From positions 1 through 55,177 of IMG/VR virus record IMGVR_UViG_3300034101_000800: a DNA stretch of 55,177 bases. One strand, given 5' to 3'. Each line of letters starts with the position of its first letter. Positions within the stretch are counted from its first letter, which is position 1. The notes beneath the pieces are model-generated. The model did no database searches. It was not told the DNA's origin and saw only the letters and a list, made by a program, of their open reading frames with translations. Below are positions 8,926 to 16,356 of this stretch, in pieces. This stretch comes from a virus. Both the position numbers and the translations under genes were made by a program.

Positions 8926-10266
8926 TTAGTAACCAAATGAAAGTGGAATCTCTACTTTGTTTAACCACCCCTTAGACTTACTATAAGGCCATAGTATGAA
9001 TTTAGATGGAGATGCTTCTTTATCGCATGTAAATGATATGGCAAATTTAGTGTACCCTTCTCGGAGAGAATCCGTTGGGGTTATACTTCTATCCCACATA
9101 AAAGGTTTAGTAGTAGGATTGAAGTCTTCTCTCCACAGAGTATCATTCTGTTCGTTGTGAACAGCACACACTACAAAATCTAAATCAGTTGCTTGATGAA
9201 ATTGTTTCTCATCCCACCGCAGTAGAGATGCATGACGAACCTTGTTGTCAGGCAAAATCTCGCATCTTTTCTTAAAGTCGAGTTGTGCGTACTCTTCGTA
9301 TTGCTGAAGAGTTCTTTCTTTACCCTTACCATATTTGCCAAATACGATATTTGGATCGTAATCCATTTCAAACAGTACACGATTTCTGTGGTGACAGATG
9401 TTGTTTCTGTCTACCCAGTTTAGACCATCAACAAGTTTTTCTTTGTTTTCGTCTACATGATCTACCCAATGCTTGTGGGTTCTGTACTCTCGGGTGTATT
9501 CGTGCCATATCACATTACGATGTGGCGTAAACAGATCATATCCGTGTGTATAGCATCTCATCGCCAGCGAAATTTCTTCACCGTGAAAGTAGTAATTTGG
9601 ATCATGTGGAACTTCTCTCACCATATCACCAAGGGTAAAAGCAAAATGTGCAGAAAAGAATCTACACGGAATGGGAGAGGTTAATTCAGCAAACTTTTTA
9701 CCATTACCCGCCCAAAAGGTTGTACCATCAATGTAATGTGGTTTAAAGAACACGCACCCCTCTGGAGTAAATCTATCAAATTCCAAGTACAGGGCATGAT
9801 TCTTCTCCAACATATCATCGTGTTGTCTTCCTCTGTGTTGCTCCGGGTTAAACGGAGTAACATATGAAGTTAGCAAAGGTTTGCGATGACCCTTTGCTTG
9901 TAACTCTTTAATCCACCCAATCAGAGTCTCGTCCCAATCTTGTGCAAATCGGTGATGAGAATCCAGTTGAAGAGTGTATTCTTCGCCATCATACAGTTGT
10001 TCTTGAATAGAATTACGGGCCCAACATGCTCCCTTACTTTGATTCCATGGCACATCAATGATCTTAAACCGGGGATCGTTTTTGAACTCTGCTAGTTCTG
10101 CGTCCCAAGGATCCGTTGGTTCATGTTGCCAACAAATTCCAAACCGCAGGCGTTCAGGATGCTTGGCCTTGTCTAAGCAATCCTTGATGGTTGGAACCAG
10201 TTCAGGATCCCGATACGCTGCAATCTGAATAAAAATACGGTTATCGTTTTCCATTTTCTTTGTCAT
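8926..10266 (-). CDS. GT60-like polypeptide N-acetylglucosaminyltransferase
   Basis: A 446-residue protein matching the GlcNAc-transferase family (CAZy GT60) that includes eukaryotic Skp1 hydroxyproline and mucin threonine alpha-GlcNAc transferases. Landmarks: IFIQIAAYRDPELVPTI at residues 11-27, FGICWQHEP, GACWARN, the DxH-like metal site LQLDSHHRF, SAHFAFTLGDM, HGEEISLAMRCYTHGYD and VIWHEYTR. The C-terminal 90 residues are an additional beta-rich part. The gene starts in an ATGA overlap with the DUF1599 gene. Known GT60 enzymes glycosylate Thr or hydroxyproline in proteins; the phage also encodes a Pro/Thr-rich giant fibre, a plausible but untested substrate. Confidence 0.75.
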   Translation of the reverse strand: MTKKMENDNRIFIQIAAYRDPELVPTIKDCLDKAKHPERLRFGICWQHEPTDPWDAELAEFKNDPRFKIIDVPWNQSKGACWARNSIQEQLYDGEEYTLQLDSHHRFAQDWDETLIGWIKELQAKGHRKPLLTSYVTPFNPEQHRGRQHDDMLEKNHALYLEFDRFTPEGCVFFKPHYIDGTTFWAGNGKKFAELTSPIPCRFFSAHFAFTLGDMVREVPHDPNYYFHGEEISLAMRCYTHGYDLFTPHRNVIWHEYTREYRTHKHWVDHVDENKEKLVDGLNWVDRNNICHHRNRVLFEMDYDPNIVFGKYGKGKERTLQQYEEYAQLDFKKRCEILPDNKVRHASLLRWDEKQFHQATDLDFVVCAVHNEQNDTLWREDFNPTTKPFMWDRSITPTDSLREGYTKFAISFTCDKEASPSKFILWPYSKSKGWLNKVEIPLSFGY

Positions 10267-10589
10267 TGTTTTGATCTCTCTTTCTCTTTCAAGTAAGCAC
10301 TCAACAGTACCATGTAGTTGATTACATCAACACAAGTATCCATAAAACTCTCATTGGAAACATGAAGTTTGCCAGACTCTACAAACGAACTAAGTCTACT
10401 CATCTTATCGGTAAGACGAACCAAGAACCCCTGCTCGGTGGAGCAGATGCCCATTGATTCTACTCTTGTGAAATTTGCGAACGGTTCTAGTCCGTCATTG
10501 CCTGCGTAGTCTCTGTTCTTCGCATCCATAAGTGTGCGGCCAGAGTCGCAGATTGATTTGTGCCATGCCAAAAGTTCATCACGGGTCAT
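10263..10589 (-). CDS. DUF1599 (nucleotide-modification-associated) protein
   Basis: A 108-residue all-alpha protein. NRDYAGNDGLEPFANFTRVE followed by GFLVRLTDKMSRLSSFVE and ESFMDTCVDVINYMVLLSAYL is the DUF1599 pattern, related in architecture to MazG-like pyrophosphatases. The domain recurs in phages with nucleotide or base modification genes, but its activity is not established. It lies between dUTPase and the GT60-like gene; an AGGAG lies 11 bases before its ATG, and its stop overlaps the next start (ATGA). A role in controlling the dNTP pool is likely by association only. Confidence 0.65.
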   Translation of the reverse strand: MTRDELLAWHKSICDSGRTLMDAKNRDYAGNDGLEPFANFTRVESMGICSTEQGFLVRLTDKMSRLSSFVESGKLHVSNESFMDTCVDVINYMVLLSAYLKEKERSKQ

Positions 10590-10595
10590 AATGTA

Positions 10596-11108
10596 TTACA
10601 CTCCTGTTGATCCAAACCCACCTGAACGATCTGTGGTTTGGTTGGGTCTAGTATGTATCTGTTCAATAGGTAATCGAATCGTGTTTACTAGATCACCCTG
10701 ACAAATTCTTTCGCCATGTTTAACTGTAACAAAGGCGCTTGATGCGTTCCTGACCATCAGGAACAACTCATCAAAGTAGTCTGCATCAATTATTCCTTCT
10801 CCATTCGGTAAGATCAGTCCGCGCTTTAACGCAACACCGGATCGCATATGCACACGAACAGAATATCCAACAGGGATTTTCGCAATTAGTCCAGTTGGAA
10901 TCAGTACAGTAGTTTGCGGGGGAATGGTCAGATCAGAACTGACTCTGAGCATATCGCTCATAGTGTTCTGCGGATCGACAGATTTAATCGTTCTGAGATG
11001 CCCAGTATCATCTACAAGATGTGCCGTCAAATCAAAGCAAGCAGAATGCTCGGTTGCATAAGTGGGAAGCGGGGCATTCGCGTATAATTGATAAAAGCCA
11101 AACTGCAT
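10596..11108 (-). CDS. dut: dUTP diphosphatase
   Basis: Trimeric-type dUTPase, hydrolysing dUTP to dUMP and so protecting phage DNA from uracil and feeding dTMP synthesis. All five motifs can be read: ACFDLTA (I), MRSGVALK (II), GIIDADYFDEL (III, with the substrate-binding Asp and Tyr), GERICQ (IV) and the C-terminal RSGGFGSTG (V). At about 170 residues it is slightly longer than the typical 150 because of an insertion after motif I. Two adjacent ATGs occur; GGAG is better spaced for the second, chosen here. Confidence 0.93.
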   Translation of the reverse strand: MQFGFYQLYANAPLPTYATEHSACFDLTAHLVDDTGHLRTIKSVDPQNTMSDMLRVSSDLTIPPQTTVLIPTGLIAKIPVGYSVRVHMRSGVALKRGLILPNGEGIIDADYFDELFLMVRNASSAFVTVKHGERICQGDLVNTIRLPIEQIHTRPNQTTDRSGGFGSTGV

Positions 11109-11118
11109 CATGTCTCCA

Positions 11119-11793
11119 TTACTTAGAGGGAATAGGAATCAACTCATTCAATGCTTGTACATGAGTCGGAACAAGTGGACGATCAGTAAGAGTTTGCCAC
11201 TTGTTTTCGCTTTGTCTCAGAGCGGACTGGATGAACATTGGAACTGGAGCAGCAATTACTTTGAACTTAGACTGTGCTGCTGCAAAGCCATTGTCCATAG
11301 GAATCTGCTTAGAATATAGACACATGTGCGCTATATCTGCTGCGTAATTCTTGTATCTATCGGACACATAGAGTACTGCGTGTGCTGCAAGCATACCAAA
11401 GATTCTATACCATCCATTGTTCAAGTCAACGATTGCTTGCTTTTGATTTCCATGAGAAATCCCAAGATACACGGCATCAGTATCGTCTGGCACTTCTATG
11501 CTCGGAACAAATGCTTCAGTTGCAAGCGCATCATCTTCTAACACAAGAACAGGCGCCTTGTTGATTGATAACAAGGCGTCAATGTGCGCTTGTCCGCATC
11601 CCATGAAATGTGTACCGAATGCCTTGAGTTTTGCGGGAGACATAGACTTGGGAGGAGGAATGATCCTGCCAGGGATTCGCATATGAGATGTGAATCCCAA
11701 GCGATCAAATTGATCGGTCATCTGCTTGGCGTTAAGGGTCGCTCGGTCTAGATTGATCCATCTAGTTTGTACATTACGAAGGTCGATTTTCAT
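11119..11793 (-). CDS. Glycosyltransferase family 25-like protein
   Basis: A 224-residue probable glycosyltransferase. RWINLDRAT at the start, then GCGQAHIDALLSINKAPVLV and LEDDALAT, match the GT25 layout (INLD, H-x-x-x, EDD) of lipooligosaccharide galactosyltransferases and of the collagen galactosyltransferases. It is the first gene of the glycan island after regA. It is shorter than bacterial GT25 enzymes (about 250-280). Soluble, with no signal peptide. The donor is not predictable. Confidence 0.65.
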   Translation of the reverse strand: MKIDLRNVQTRWINLDRATLNAKQMTDQFDRLGFTSHMRIPGRIIPPPKSMSPAKLKAFGTHFMGCGQAHIDALLSINKAPVLVLEDDALATEAFVPSIEVPDDTDAVYLGISHGNQKQAIVDLNNGWYRIFGMLAAHAVLYVSDRYKNYAADIAHMCLYSKQIPMDNGFAAAQSKFKVIAAPVPMFIQSALRQSENKWQTLTDRPLVPTHVQALNELIPIPSK

Positions 11794-11804
11794 GTCACTC
11801 TCAC

Positions 11805-12215
11805 TTAGAACTTTTTACCGATATGATACTTGGGAACCAGTTCCCAATCTCCCTTTTCTTTATGCGGAATAATCTTGATTTGCCCAAGACCTGCGGCAAC
11901 ATTTGCAGTCTTCGCGGGGTCAACATTTTTTACAAGTCCCCACTCGTCTAGCAATGTCACAATGGTATTGCGCCTGGCGATATCGGCCTCGGTCAGAGTG
12001 GACGGCAGGCCGTCGAGCGCAAACAGTTCCTTAAAGTGTACGATGTAGTATTTGCCCCGCTTGTGTAGAATATGGCAAGACTGATACAGTTTCTTCTCAG
12101 TCTTGGAGGAAATCCCAATACGGGTTAAGGTTTCTTTTACCTTTAGGAAATCGTCTGGCTTTGCCAGCGTGATCTCTACTAGTTCTTCAACGGTGATTTT
12201 CGGTTGGTATTCCAT
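11805..12215 (-). CDS. regA: RegA translational repressor
   Basis: RNA-binding protein that represses translation of many early T4 mRNAs by occupying their ribosome-binding sites, including its own. Recognised from EITLAKPDDFLKVKETLTRI, LYQSCHILHKRGKYYIVHFK and ELVPKYHIGK, nearly word for word the conserved core of T4 RegA. The protein is 136 residues against 122 in T4, with an extra N-terminal segment. The frame has an earlier ATG at 12230, but GGAG sits 8 bases before the ATG at 12215, so this start is preferred. A small hairpin lies just upstream. Confidence 0.95.
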   Translation of the reverse strand: MEYQPKITVEELVEITLAKPDDFLKVKETLTRIGISSKTEKKLYQSCHILHKRGKYYIVHFKELFALDGLPSTLTEADIARRNTIVTLLDEWGLVKNVDPAKTANVAAGLGQIKIIPHKEKGDWELVPKYHIGKKF

Positions 12216-12234
12216 ACATATGCACTCCATGCCA

Positions 12235-12249
12235 ATGAGTATGCCTCAT
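12235..12249 (-). promoter_or_regulatory. Hairpin in the regA leader, possible autoregulatory site
   Basis: ATGAG, loop GCATA, CTCAT: a perfect 5-bp inverted repeat 20 bases before the chosen regA start. In T4, RegA represses its own message at the ribosome-binding region. The stem is short, so this could be chance. Confidence 0.3.
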
Positions 12250-12277
12250 CTTTACAAATATGTAGGAACACGATAAC

Positions 12278-12658
12278 TTAGGCGCCACCTCTATAGGTTG
12301 AGCGCACAATGTCTGCGATTTGCTCAGGGGTCAGGACTCGCATGATATCTTTAGCCTTAGCATCAGAGCAACCGTAACGCTCTTTGATAGATGCCAGATT
12401 CTGCGCTTCCTCTGCCTTGAACCACTTGCTGAAACGCTTTCTGGCACGAACACTATGGCGCAAGAAATCAAACTGCATCCGCTTACGCAAGGCACCGTAC
12501 CGATTCATTTCGTTTGCTTGCAGAATGGTATCGGGAAAGTAAGACAGTCCTCTGTTCACCAAGAATGGAATGTACCCCTTCTCGTCATGCTCCTCGTCGC
12601 ACAGCGGATTCTTGTTTACATTGATGGCGTTCAAGTAGTCGGTTAGTTTAAGCGTCAT
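12278..12658 (-). CDS. 62: Clamp-loader small subunit gp62
   Basis: Small subunit of the sliding-clamp loader, working with gp44. The 126-residue protein matches the short cyanophage form of gp62 rather than the 187-residue T4 form. Landmarks: LTDYLNAINVNKNPL, YIPFLVNRGLSYFPDTIL, ANEMNRYGALRKRMQFDFL and VRARKRFSKW. It overlaps the GroES-like gene by 11 bases and precedes regA, the canonical 45-44-62-regA order apart from the inserted chaperonin-like gene. Confidence 0.9.
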   Translation of the reverse strand: MTLKLTDYLNAINVNKNPLCDEEHDEKGYIPFLVNRGLSYFPDTILQANEMNRYGALRKRMQFDFLRHSVRARKRFSKWFKAEEAQNLASIKERYGCSDAKAKDIMRVLTPEQIADIVRSTYRGGA

Positions 12659-12923
12659 CTCTCACCACCAATGCAATATGATCCTGATGCACCAAGTCTA
12701 GATCGCCGTAATGATTTCCACGATTGGTTGCCAGTTCCCAATATACCGTATCACCAACGCGAACATCCTCAGTTAGATCATTGCCAACTGCAACAACTTC
12801 GGCAATGACATAGTGTCCTTTAGTCTTATCGTCCTTAAAGATGATACCACTCTCGGTCTTCTTTTCTTTTCCAAGATCAGTTCGTACCGCAATCCATTTG
12901 CCAATTGGTCTAAACGGCATCAT
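12648..12923 (-). CDS. GroES-like (Cpn10) co-chaperonin
   Basis: A 91-residue protein with the Cpn10 fold pattern: FRPIGKWIAVRTD, the mobile-loop region KKTESGIIF, VIAEVVAVGND and VRVGDTVYWEL. T4 uses gp31 as a GroES substitute for folding its capsid protein, and this protein could serve the same purpose by pairing with host GroEL. The mobile-loop IIF tripeptide resembles the hydrophobic GroEL contact of GroES. The ATG at 12923 overlaps the gp44 stop (ATGA), preferred over an upstream GTG. Its place between the two clamp-loader genes is unusual. Confidence 0.8.
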   Translation of the reverse strand: MMPFRPIGKWIAVRTDLGKEKKTESGIIFKDDKTKGHYVIAEVVAVGNDLTEDVRVGDTVYWELATNRGNHYGDLDLVHQDHIALVVRDDA

Positions 12924-13867
12924 TTGAACTCGCACTCCATCATAATCTCAGTCAAGCAAGCAGTCATATTGATCTCTGCATCGGCAACAAATGCTGCCTT
13001 GTATTGGTATTCAGCAAGAATCAACACCAGTTTCGGAATGCTAGACGGAGCAAAGCACTCGTACATAGACTCGTAAATCTTGCGGAACAGAGATGCTGAA
13101 TCTGCATCAGAGTTCTCCACCACCCACTTACGAACCGATGTAAAATCCTTTTGCTTCAAGGCAGAAATGAGTTCCTTGATCTTGATTTCACCAAGTTGGG
13201 TCAAGATACCGACATCAATTTTGCCAGACACCGAGTACCGCTGCAACTCATTCAAGATGCGGCGGAAGTCGGGAAAGTGCTTCATAATGAGTTCTACAAG
13301 CACCTTGTCATCGTAAGCAACCCCTTCGGCATCCAAGATACCCTTGACACGCTGAAGCATTTGCTTTGCGAGGCCGGGGCGTTCTTTGGTTGGGATCTGA
13401 AAGTTAATGCAAGTACACCGCGAGTGTAGCGGTTCAATGATCCTGTTCTTAAAGTTACAAGTCAGAACAAACCTGCAGTTTGCGCTGAACTCTTCCATGA
13501 ATCCACGCAAAGCAGGCTGTGTGCTTTGAGCGTTGGAGTAGTCAAACTCGTCTAGGATCACAACCTTCTTGTTTCCTGACATGGAAACTGTACTCGCAAA
13601 GTTACGAATGCGAGTACGCAGCGTATCAATGTTACCGTCTTCTGAGCAGTTAACAATGATGTAGTCTGCGTCTAGTTCACTACACAGAGCGCGGGCAACT
13701 GTAGTCTTTCCGCATCCTGCACCACCTGATAGCAGGAGATTCTGCACCTCCCCTGATTCCACCATATCGGTGAAGGTCTTCTTCATTGCGGACGGAAGAA
13801 TACAATCCGCGATCACCTTTGGGCGGTACTTCTCCACCCAAAGGTATTCGGTTGCCGTAGCAGTCAT
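12920..13867 (-). CDS. 44: Clamp-loader large subunit gp44 (AAA+ ATPase)
   Basis: ATPase that opens the gp45 clamp and places it on primer-template DNA. A 315-residue AAA+ protein with VEKYRPKVIADCI at the N-terminus, Walker A GGAGCGKTT (48-56), Walker B VVILDEFD (102-109), sensor 1 near FVLTCNFKNRI and the arginine-finger SRC motif in LHSRCTCINF. Length agrees with T4 gp44 (319). It follows gene 45 by two bases, so the two are in one operon. Confidence 0.96.
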   Translation of the reverse strand: MTATATEYLWVEKYRPKVIADCILPSAMKKTFTDMVESGEVQNLLLSGGAGCGKTTVARALCSELDADYIIVNCSEDGNIDTLRTRIRNFASTVSMSGNKKVVILDEFDYSNAQSTQPALRGFMEEFSANCRFVLTCNFKNRIIEPLHSRCTCINFQIPTKERPGLAKQMLQRVKGILDAEGVAYDDKVLVELIMKHFPDFRRILNELQRYSVSGKIDVGILTQLGEIKIKELISALKQKDFTSVRKWVVENSDADSASLFRKIYESMYECFAPSSIPKLVLILAEYQYKAAFVADAEINMTACLTEIMMECEFK

Positions 13868-13869
13868 AT

Positions 13870-14589
13870 TTACTCCTTAGAGGCAGTACTAGAAGTCGCC
13901 TCAAGCGCAACGAAGTAAGTTAGATCCTTACTGCAATGCGAGAACTTGGCTACAATGCTCTTGCTAATATGAACATCGTAGTCGCCCGCCATGAGTTTCA
14001 GATTGTCTACCTTCATGTGGATATCAAACTTGGTCTTTGCCTTGTTCTCACCAACAACAATAGAGTAGGTATTGGAACCCTTGTCTGCCTTATCAAGAAC
14101 AACAACTTCGATCTTGTCCTTTGTTCCGCGCACGGAGATATCACCAACCTGTAACACCGAACTGGCACGCATAATCTCGGCAACATTGTCTGCCGTCAAC
14201 TTGAACGACACAAGAATATCGGGCATGGTGATGCTCTTCTTGGGCGAAGTCAACAGGCTTGGTTCGCAGTAGTAATAGTTCACGCTCGGAGCGTTCTTGC
14301 GAGTAGCATCAGAGACAACAACGGACTTCTCTCCGAAAGTCAGCATTGGTTCCTTGAACAACGAGATCACACCAAGGAACTTGTTCAAGTCCCAAATACC
14401 AAACTCAACATCAAAGGTTTCGTCAACTGTTGCCTCCGCCATAACATTCTTCACGGGAGTCACCGTAGCAATAGTGTTGCCAGGACGGATGAGAATGTTA
14501 GAGTTCAGAGAAGCGAAGTTCTTGAGAACAGCAAGAGTTTCTTGAGATAGTTTCATACCAGTTTCATTTTCAGTAGCAGTAGCAGTCAT
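13870..14589 (-). CDS. 45: Sliding clamp gp45
   Basis: Ring-shaped processivity factor for gp43; in T4 it also activates late transcription through gp55 and gp33. Recognised from MKLSQETLAVLKNFASLNSN and GIWDLNKFLGVISLF, which match T4 gp45. The frame runs upstream to 14649, but GGAG is six bases before the ATG at 14589, which gives a 239-residue protein close to T4 (228). It has its own sigma70-like promoter in the 170-bp intergenic region, where no other gene is seen. Confidence 0.95.
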   Translation of the reverse strand: MTATATENETGMKLSQETLAVLKNFASLNSNILIRPGNTIATVTPVKNVMAEATVDETFDVEFGIWDLNKFLGVISLFKEPMLTFGEKSVVVSDATRKNAPSVNYYYCEPSLLTSPKKSITMPDILVSFKLTADNVAEIMRASSVLQVGDISVRGTKDKIEVVVLDKADKGSNTYSIVVGENKAKTKFDIHMKVDNLKLMAGDYDVHISKSIVAKFSHCSKDLTYFVALEATSSTASKE

Positions 14590-14617
14590 TATGTCTCCAT
14601 TCTGTAGGGGTTCGTAT

Positions 14618-14645
14618 AGTATACTTTCACTTTGATTTCTTGCAA
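14618..14645 (-). promoter_or_regulatory. Sigma70-like promoter for gene 45
   Basis: TTGCAA (14640-14645), 16-bp spacer, TATACT (14618-14623) on the minus strand, 28 bases before the gene 45 ATG. The leader has room for the GGAG site. Confidence 0.7.
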
Positions 14646-14759
14646 CCACAACCTTTGGGTTTTGGGGGATTTGGTGGTGCAGAGTTTATCTGCCTGGCCT
14701 TAGGATCGATTGGTTGCCGAGGCGTCTGCCGTGCTGCTCCCCCGGTCCGGGTTGGTCTA

Positions 14760-15311
14760 TTAACTCTTCTCATCTGTTTGCTTGATCGTTAGGTCAACTT
14801 GCCTTTCGATCTGCTCCTTTCGGCTAAAGTCGTATCGCATTCTTCTTTCTACGCTTTCATCTGCACTAGGAGTGTAGTTGCTAAATCCAGGCATATTAAG
14901 AGGACACACCACTTTAGGAAAGTCTAGTTTGGTGTAGTCATCTGGCTGCTTTGCATTTAGCCATGTTGCTTTTCTATCTCCGCACCCACACTCACCGCAG
15001 TAGTATCTACCTTCTTCTGCGCTACTGTCGCGTCTAAATGGACAGGGGGCAATTCCGCGTTCGGGATCGCCATGACAAGAAACCAATCTAGTTTTCTTGA
15101 TATCTTCGGTGCATCGTTTATCTTGCGTAATTCCGCGAGAAGCGTATGCTTCAACAGCACTCTTTACTTTGTTCAGTAAAGACGGTGGATGCTGTGGTCC
15201 TGGAGTTGATACTGGAGTTGGTACTGGTAATGCAGCAGGTGTTCTAGCATTTGGTGATTTAGACCACCCACCAGTAGCAATAATTTTCTTACCGTTGTTT
15301 GGTGCGCTCAT
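14760..15311 (-). CDS. Cys-rich conserved hypothetical protein
   Basis: A 183-residue protein of unknown function. The N-terminal third is Pro/Ala/Ser-rich and probably disordered (APNNGKKIIATGGW, PVPTPVSTPGP). The C-terminal half has a cysteine pattern, RCTED...SCHGDPERGIAPCPFRRD...YYCGECGCGDRKATW...VVCPLNMPGFSNY, that could bind zinc or an iron-sulfur cluster. The ATG at 15311 follows GGAG at good spacing and overlaps the preceding small gene by 23 bases; an earlier in-frame start exists at 15350. It sits between RNase H and clamp genes, so a DNA-related role is possible. Confidence 0.65.
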   Translation of the reverse strand: MSAPNNGKKIIATGGWSKSPNARTPAALPVPTPVSTPGPQHPPSLLNKVKSAVEAYASRGITQDKRCTEDIKKTRLVSCHGDPERGIAPCPFRRDSSAEEGRYYCGECGCGDRKATWLNAKQPDDYTKLDFPKVVCPLNMPGFSNYTPSADESVERRMRYDFSRKEQIERQVDLTIKQTDEKS

Positions 15312-15486
15312 CTCGGTACTCCTCAAATGAATCGTCTTCGTATCTCTCAATGTCAGAAGATGCTTCTCGCATTTTTTGCTTCTGCGAATGTCGGTCGCCG
15401 CGCTTTTGCTTTTTCTTTATGCCGCGATCCTTATGAAAGCGTTCAAACGAACCAGTTTCATCCCAATTGTTCCATTCTCTGCTCAT
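15289..15486 (-). CDS. Small highly charged protein
   Basis: A 65-residue protein rich in Arg, Lys, Glu and Asp (RGIKKKQKRGDRHSQKQKMR; ERYEDDSFEEYRDERTK), with a WNNWDETGSFERF start. The ATG directly follows the RNase H stop and has GGAG six bases upstream, which supports real translation. No family is recognised. It overlaps the next gene out of frame. It could be a nucleic-acid-associated or inhibitory peptide, but nothing more can be said. Confidence 0.6.
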   Translation of the reverse strand: MSREWNNWDETGSFERFHKDRGIKKKQKRGDRHSQKQKMREASSDIERYEDDSFEEYRDERTKQR

Positions 15487-16356
15487 TCAAAACTCCGATA
15501 CAACTTCAACTAGATTCTTCATCTTATGCTCCATCAAATACGAGAGGATATTTCCCCTGCGCGTAGGAGTGGAGTCTGCGTACTTTTGCAGAATGGATTT
15601 CTCCAACTCCACAGGTATGTATCTGAAGTCAACCATACATCGGTTACGATCCCAATTTCTTTTCACTTTATCTGGCATGTTTGCACCAACATCAAAGGTA
15701 TTACCCAGTACCACAAGATTTTCGTGGATCGCTTCCGCCTTCTTTGACGTGAGAGGAGTCTGACGCTTTCCGTCTGTGACGAAGCAATCGTCATCAGATA
15801 GAACATTAGGCACACCATCGCTTGAGTCTCCACCCAAGATATGCTCAATCAAGAACTCGGTAGGTTCCTTGCACGGCACAAATCCCTTGGTCATGGGACT
15901 CCATTGCCGAACATTTGGATAAATCTGCAACTGCTTAAAGTCTTTATCGCTAGAGACAATCACGATCTGTTCTTTTGCAGAAAAGTGTTTGGTCAAAGTT
16001 GCAATCACATCGTCTGCTTCTGCTCCAGTAACCCGCATGTGACGATACGGAAACACATCACGAATCTCTTCGCGGATACCGTCAATCATTCCGTAAATCG
16101 CCTTCCAATCCACATCAGAGGCAGCCTTTGCTTTGTTTCTGTTCTGCTTATACTGAGGGAATACAGAGTTACGCCAGCACTTACCACCCTCATGGCACAG
16201 GACAATCTCACCGGCATCGCGGAACTTCTGTCGATATGTACGATAGATGTTCAACACCGTATGTCGTAGAAGGTCTTCTGAAAACTGAGAAGCATCGCCC
16301 TTAGTAAGGGCGAACAGGCTTCCCAACAGTACTTGGTTGTTGTCAATCAGAATCAT
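15487..16356 (-). CDS. rnh: RNase H / 5'-3' exonuclease (FEN family)
   Basis: Removes RNA primers and flaps from Okazaki fragments. A 289-residue protein close to T4 RNase H (305). Metal-binding acidic clusters are visible: MILIDNNQV at the N-terminus (first Asp), GAEADDVIATL (FEN signature), IVSSDKDFKQL (second cluster) and GGDSSDGVPN (helix-hairpin-helix region). The ATG overlaps the upstream stop (TAATG) with GGAG eight bases before it. Confidence 0.92.
   Translation of the reverse strand: MILIDNNQVLLGSLFALTKGDASQFSEDLLRHTVLNIYRTYRQKFRDAGEIVLCHEGGKCWRNSVFPQYKQNRNKAKAASDVDWKAIYGMIDGIREEIRDVFPYRHMRVTGAEADDVIATLTKHFSAKEQIVIVSSDKDFKQLQIYPNVRQWSPMTKGFVPCKEPTEFLIEHILGGDSSDGVPNVLSDDDCFVTDGKRQTPLTSKKAEAIHENLVVLGNTFDVGANMPDKVKRNWDRNRCMVDFRYIPVELEKSILQKYADSTPTRRGNILSYLMEHKMKNLVEVVSEF

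Noticed and set aside
14590-14759. An additional gene or RNA upstream of gene 45
   Set aside because: No start with a ribosome site, no tRNA-like fold; only the gene 45 promoter is supported.
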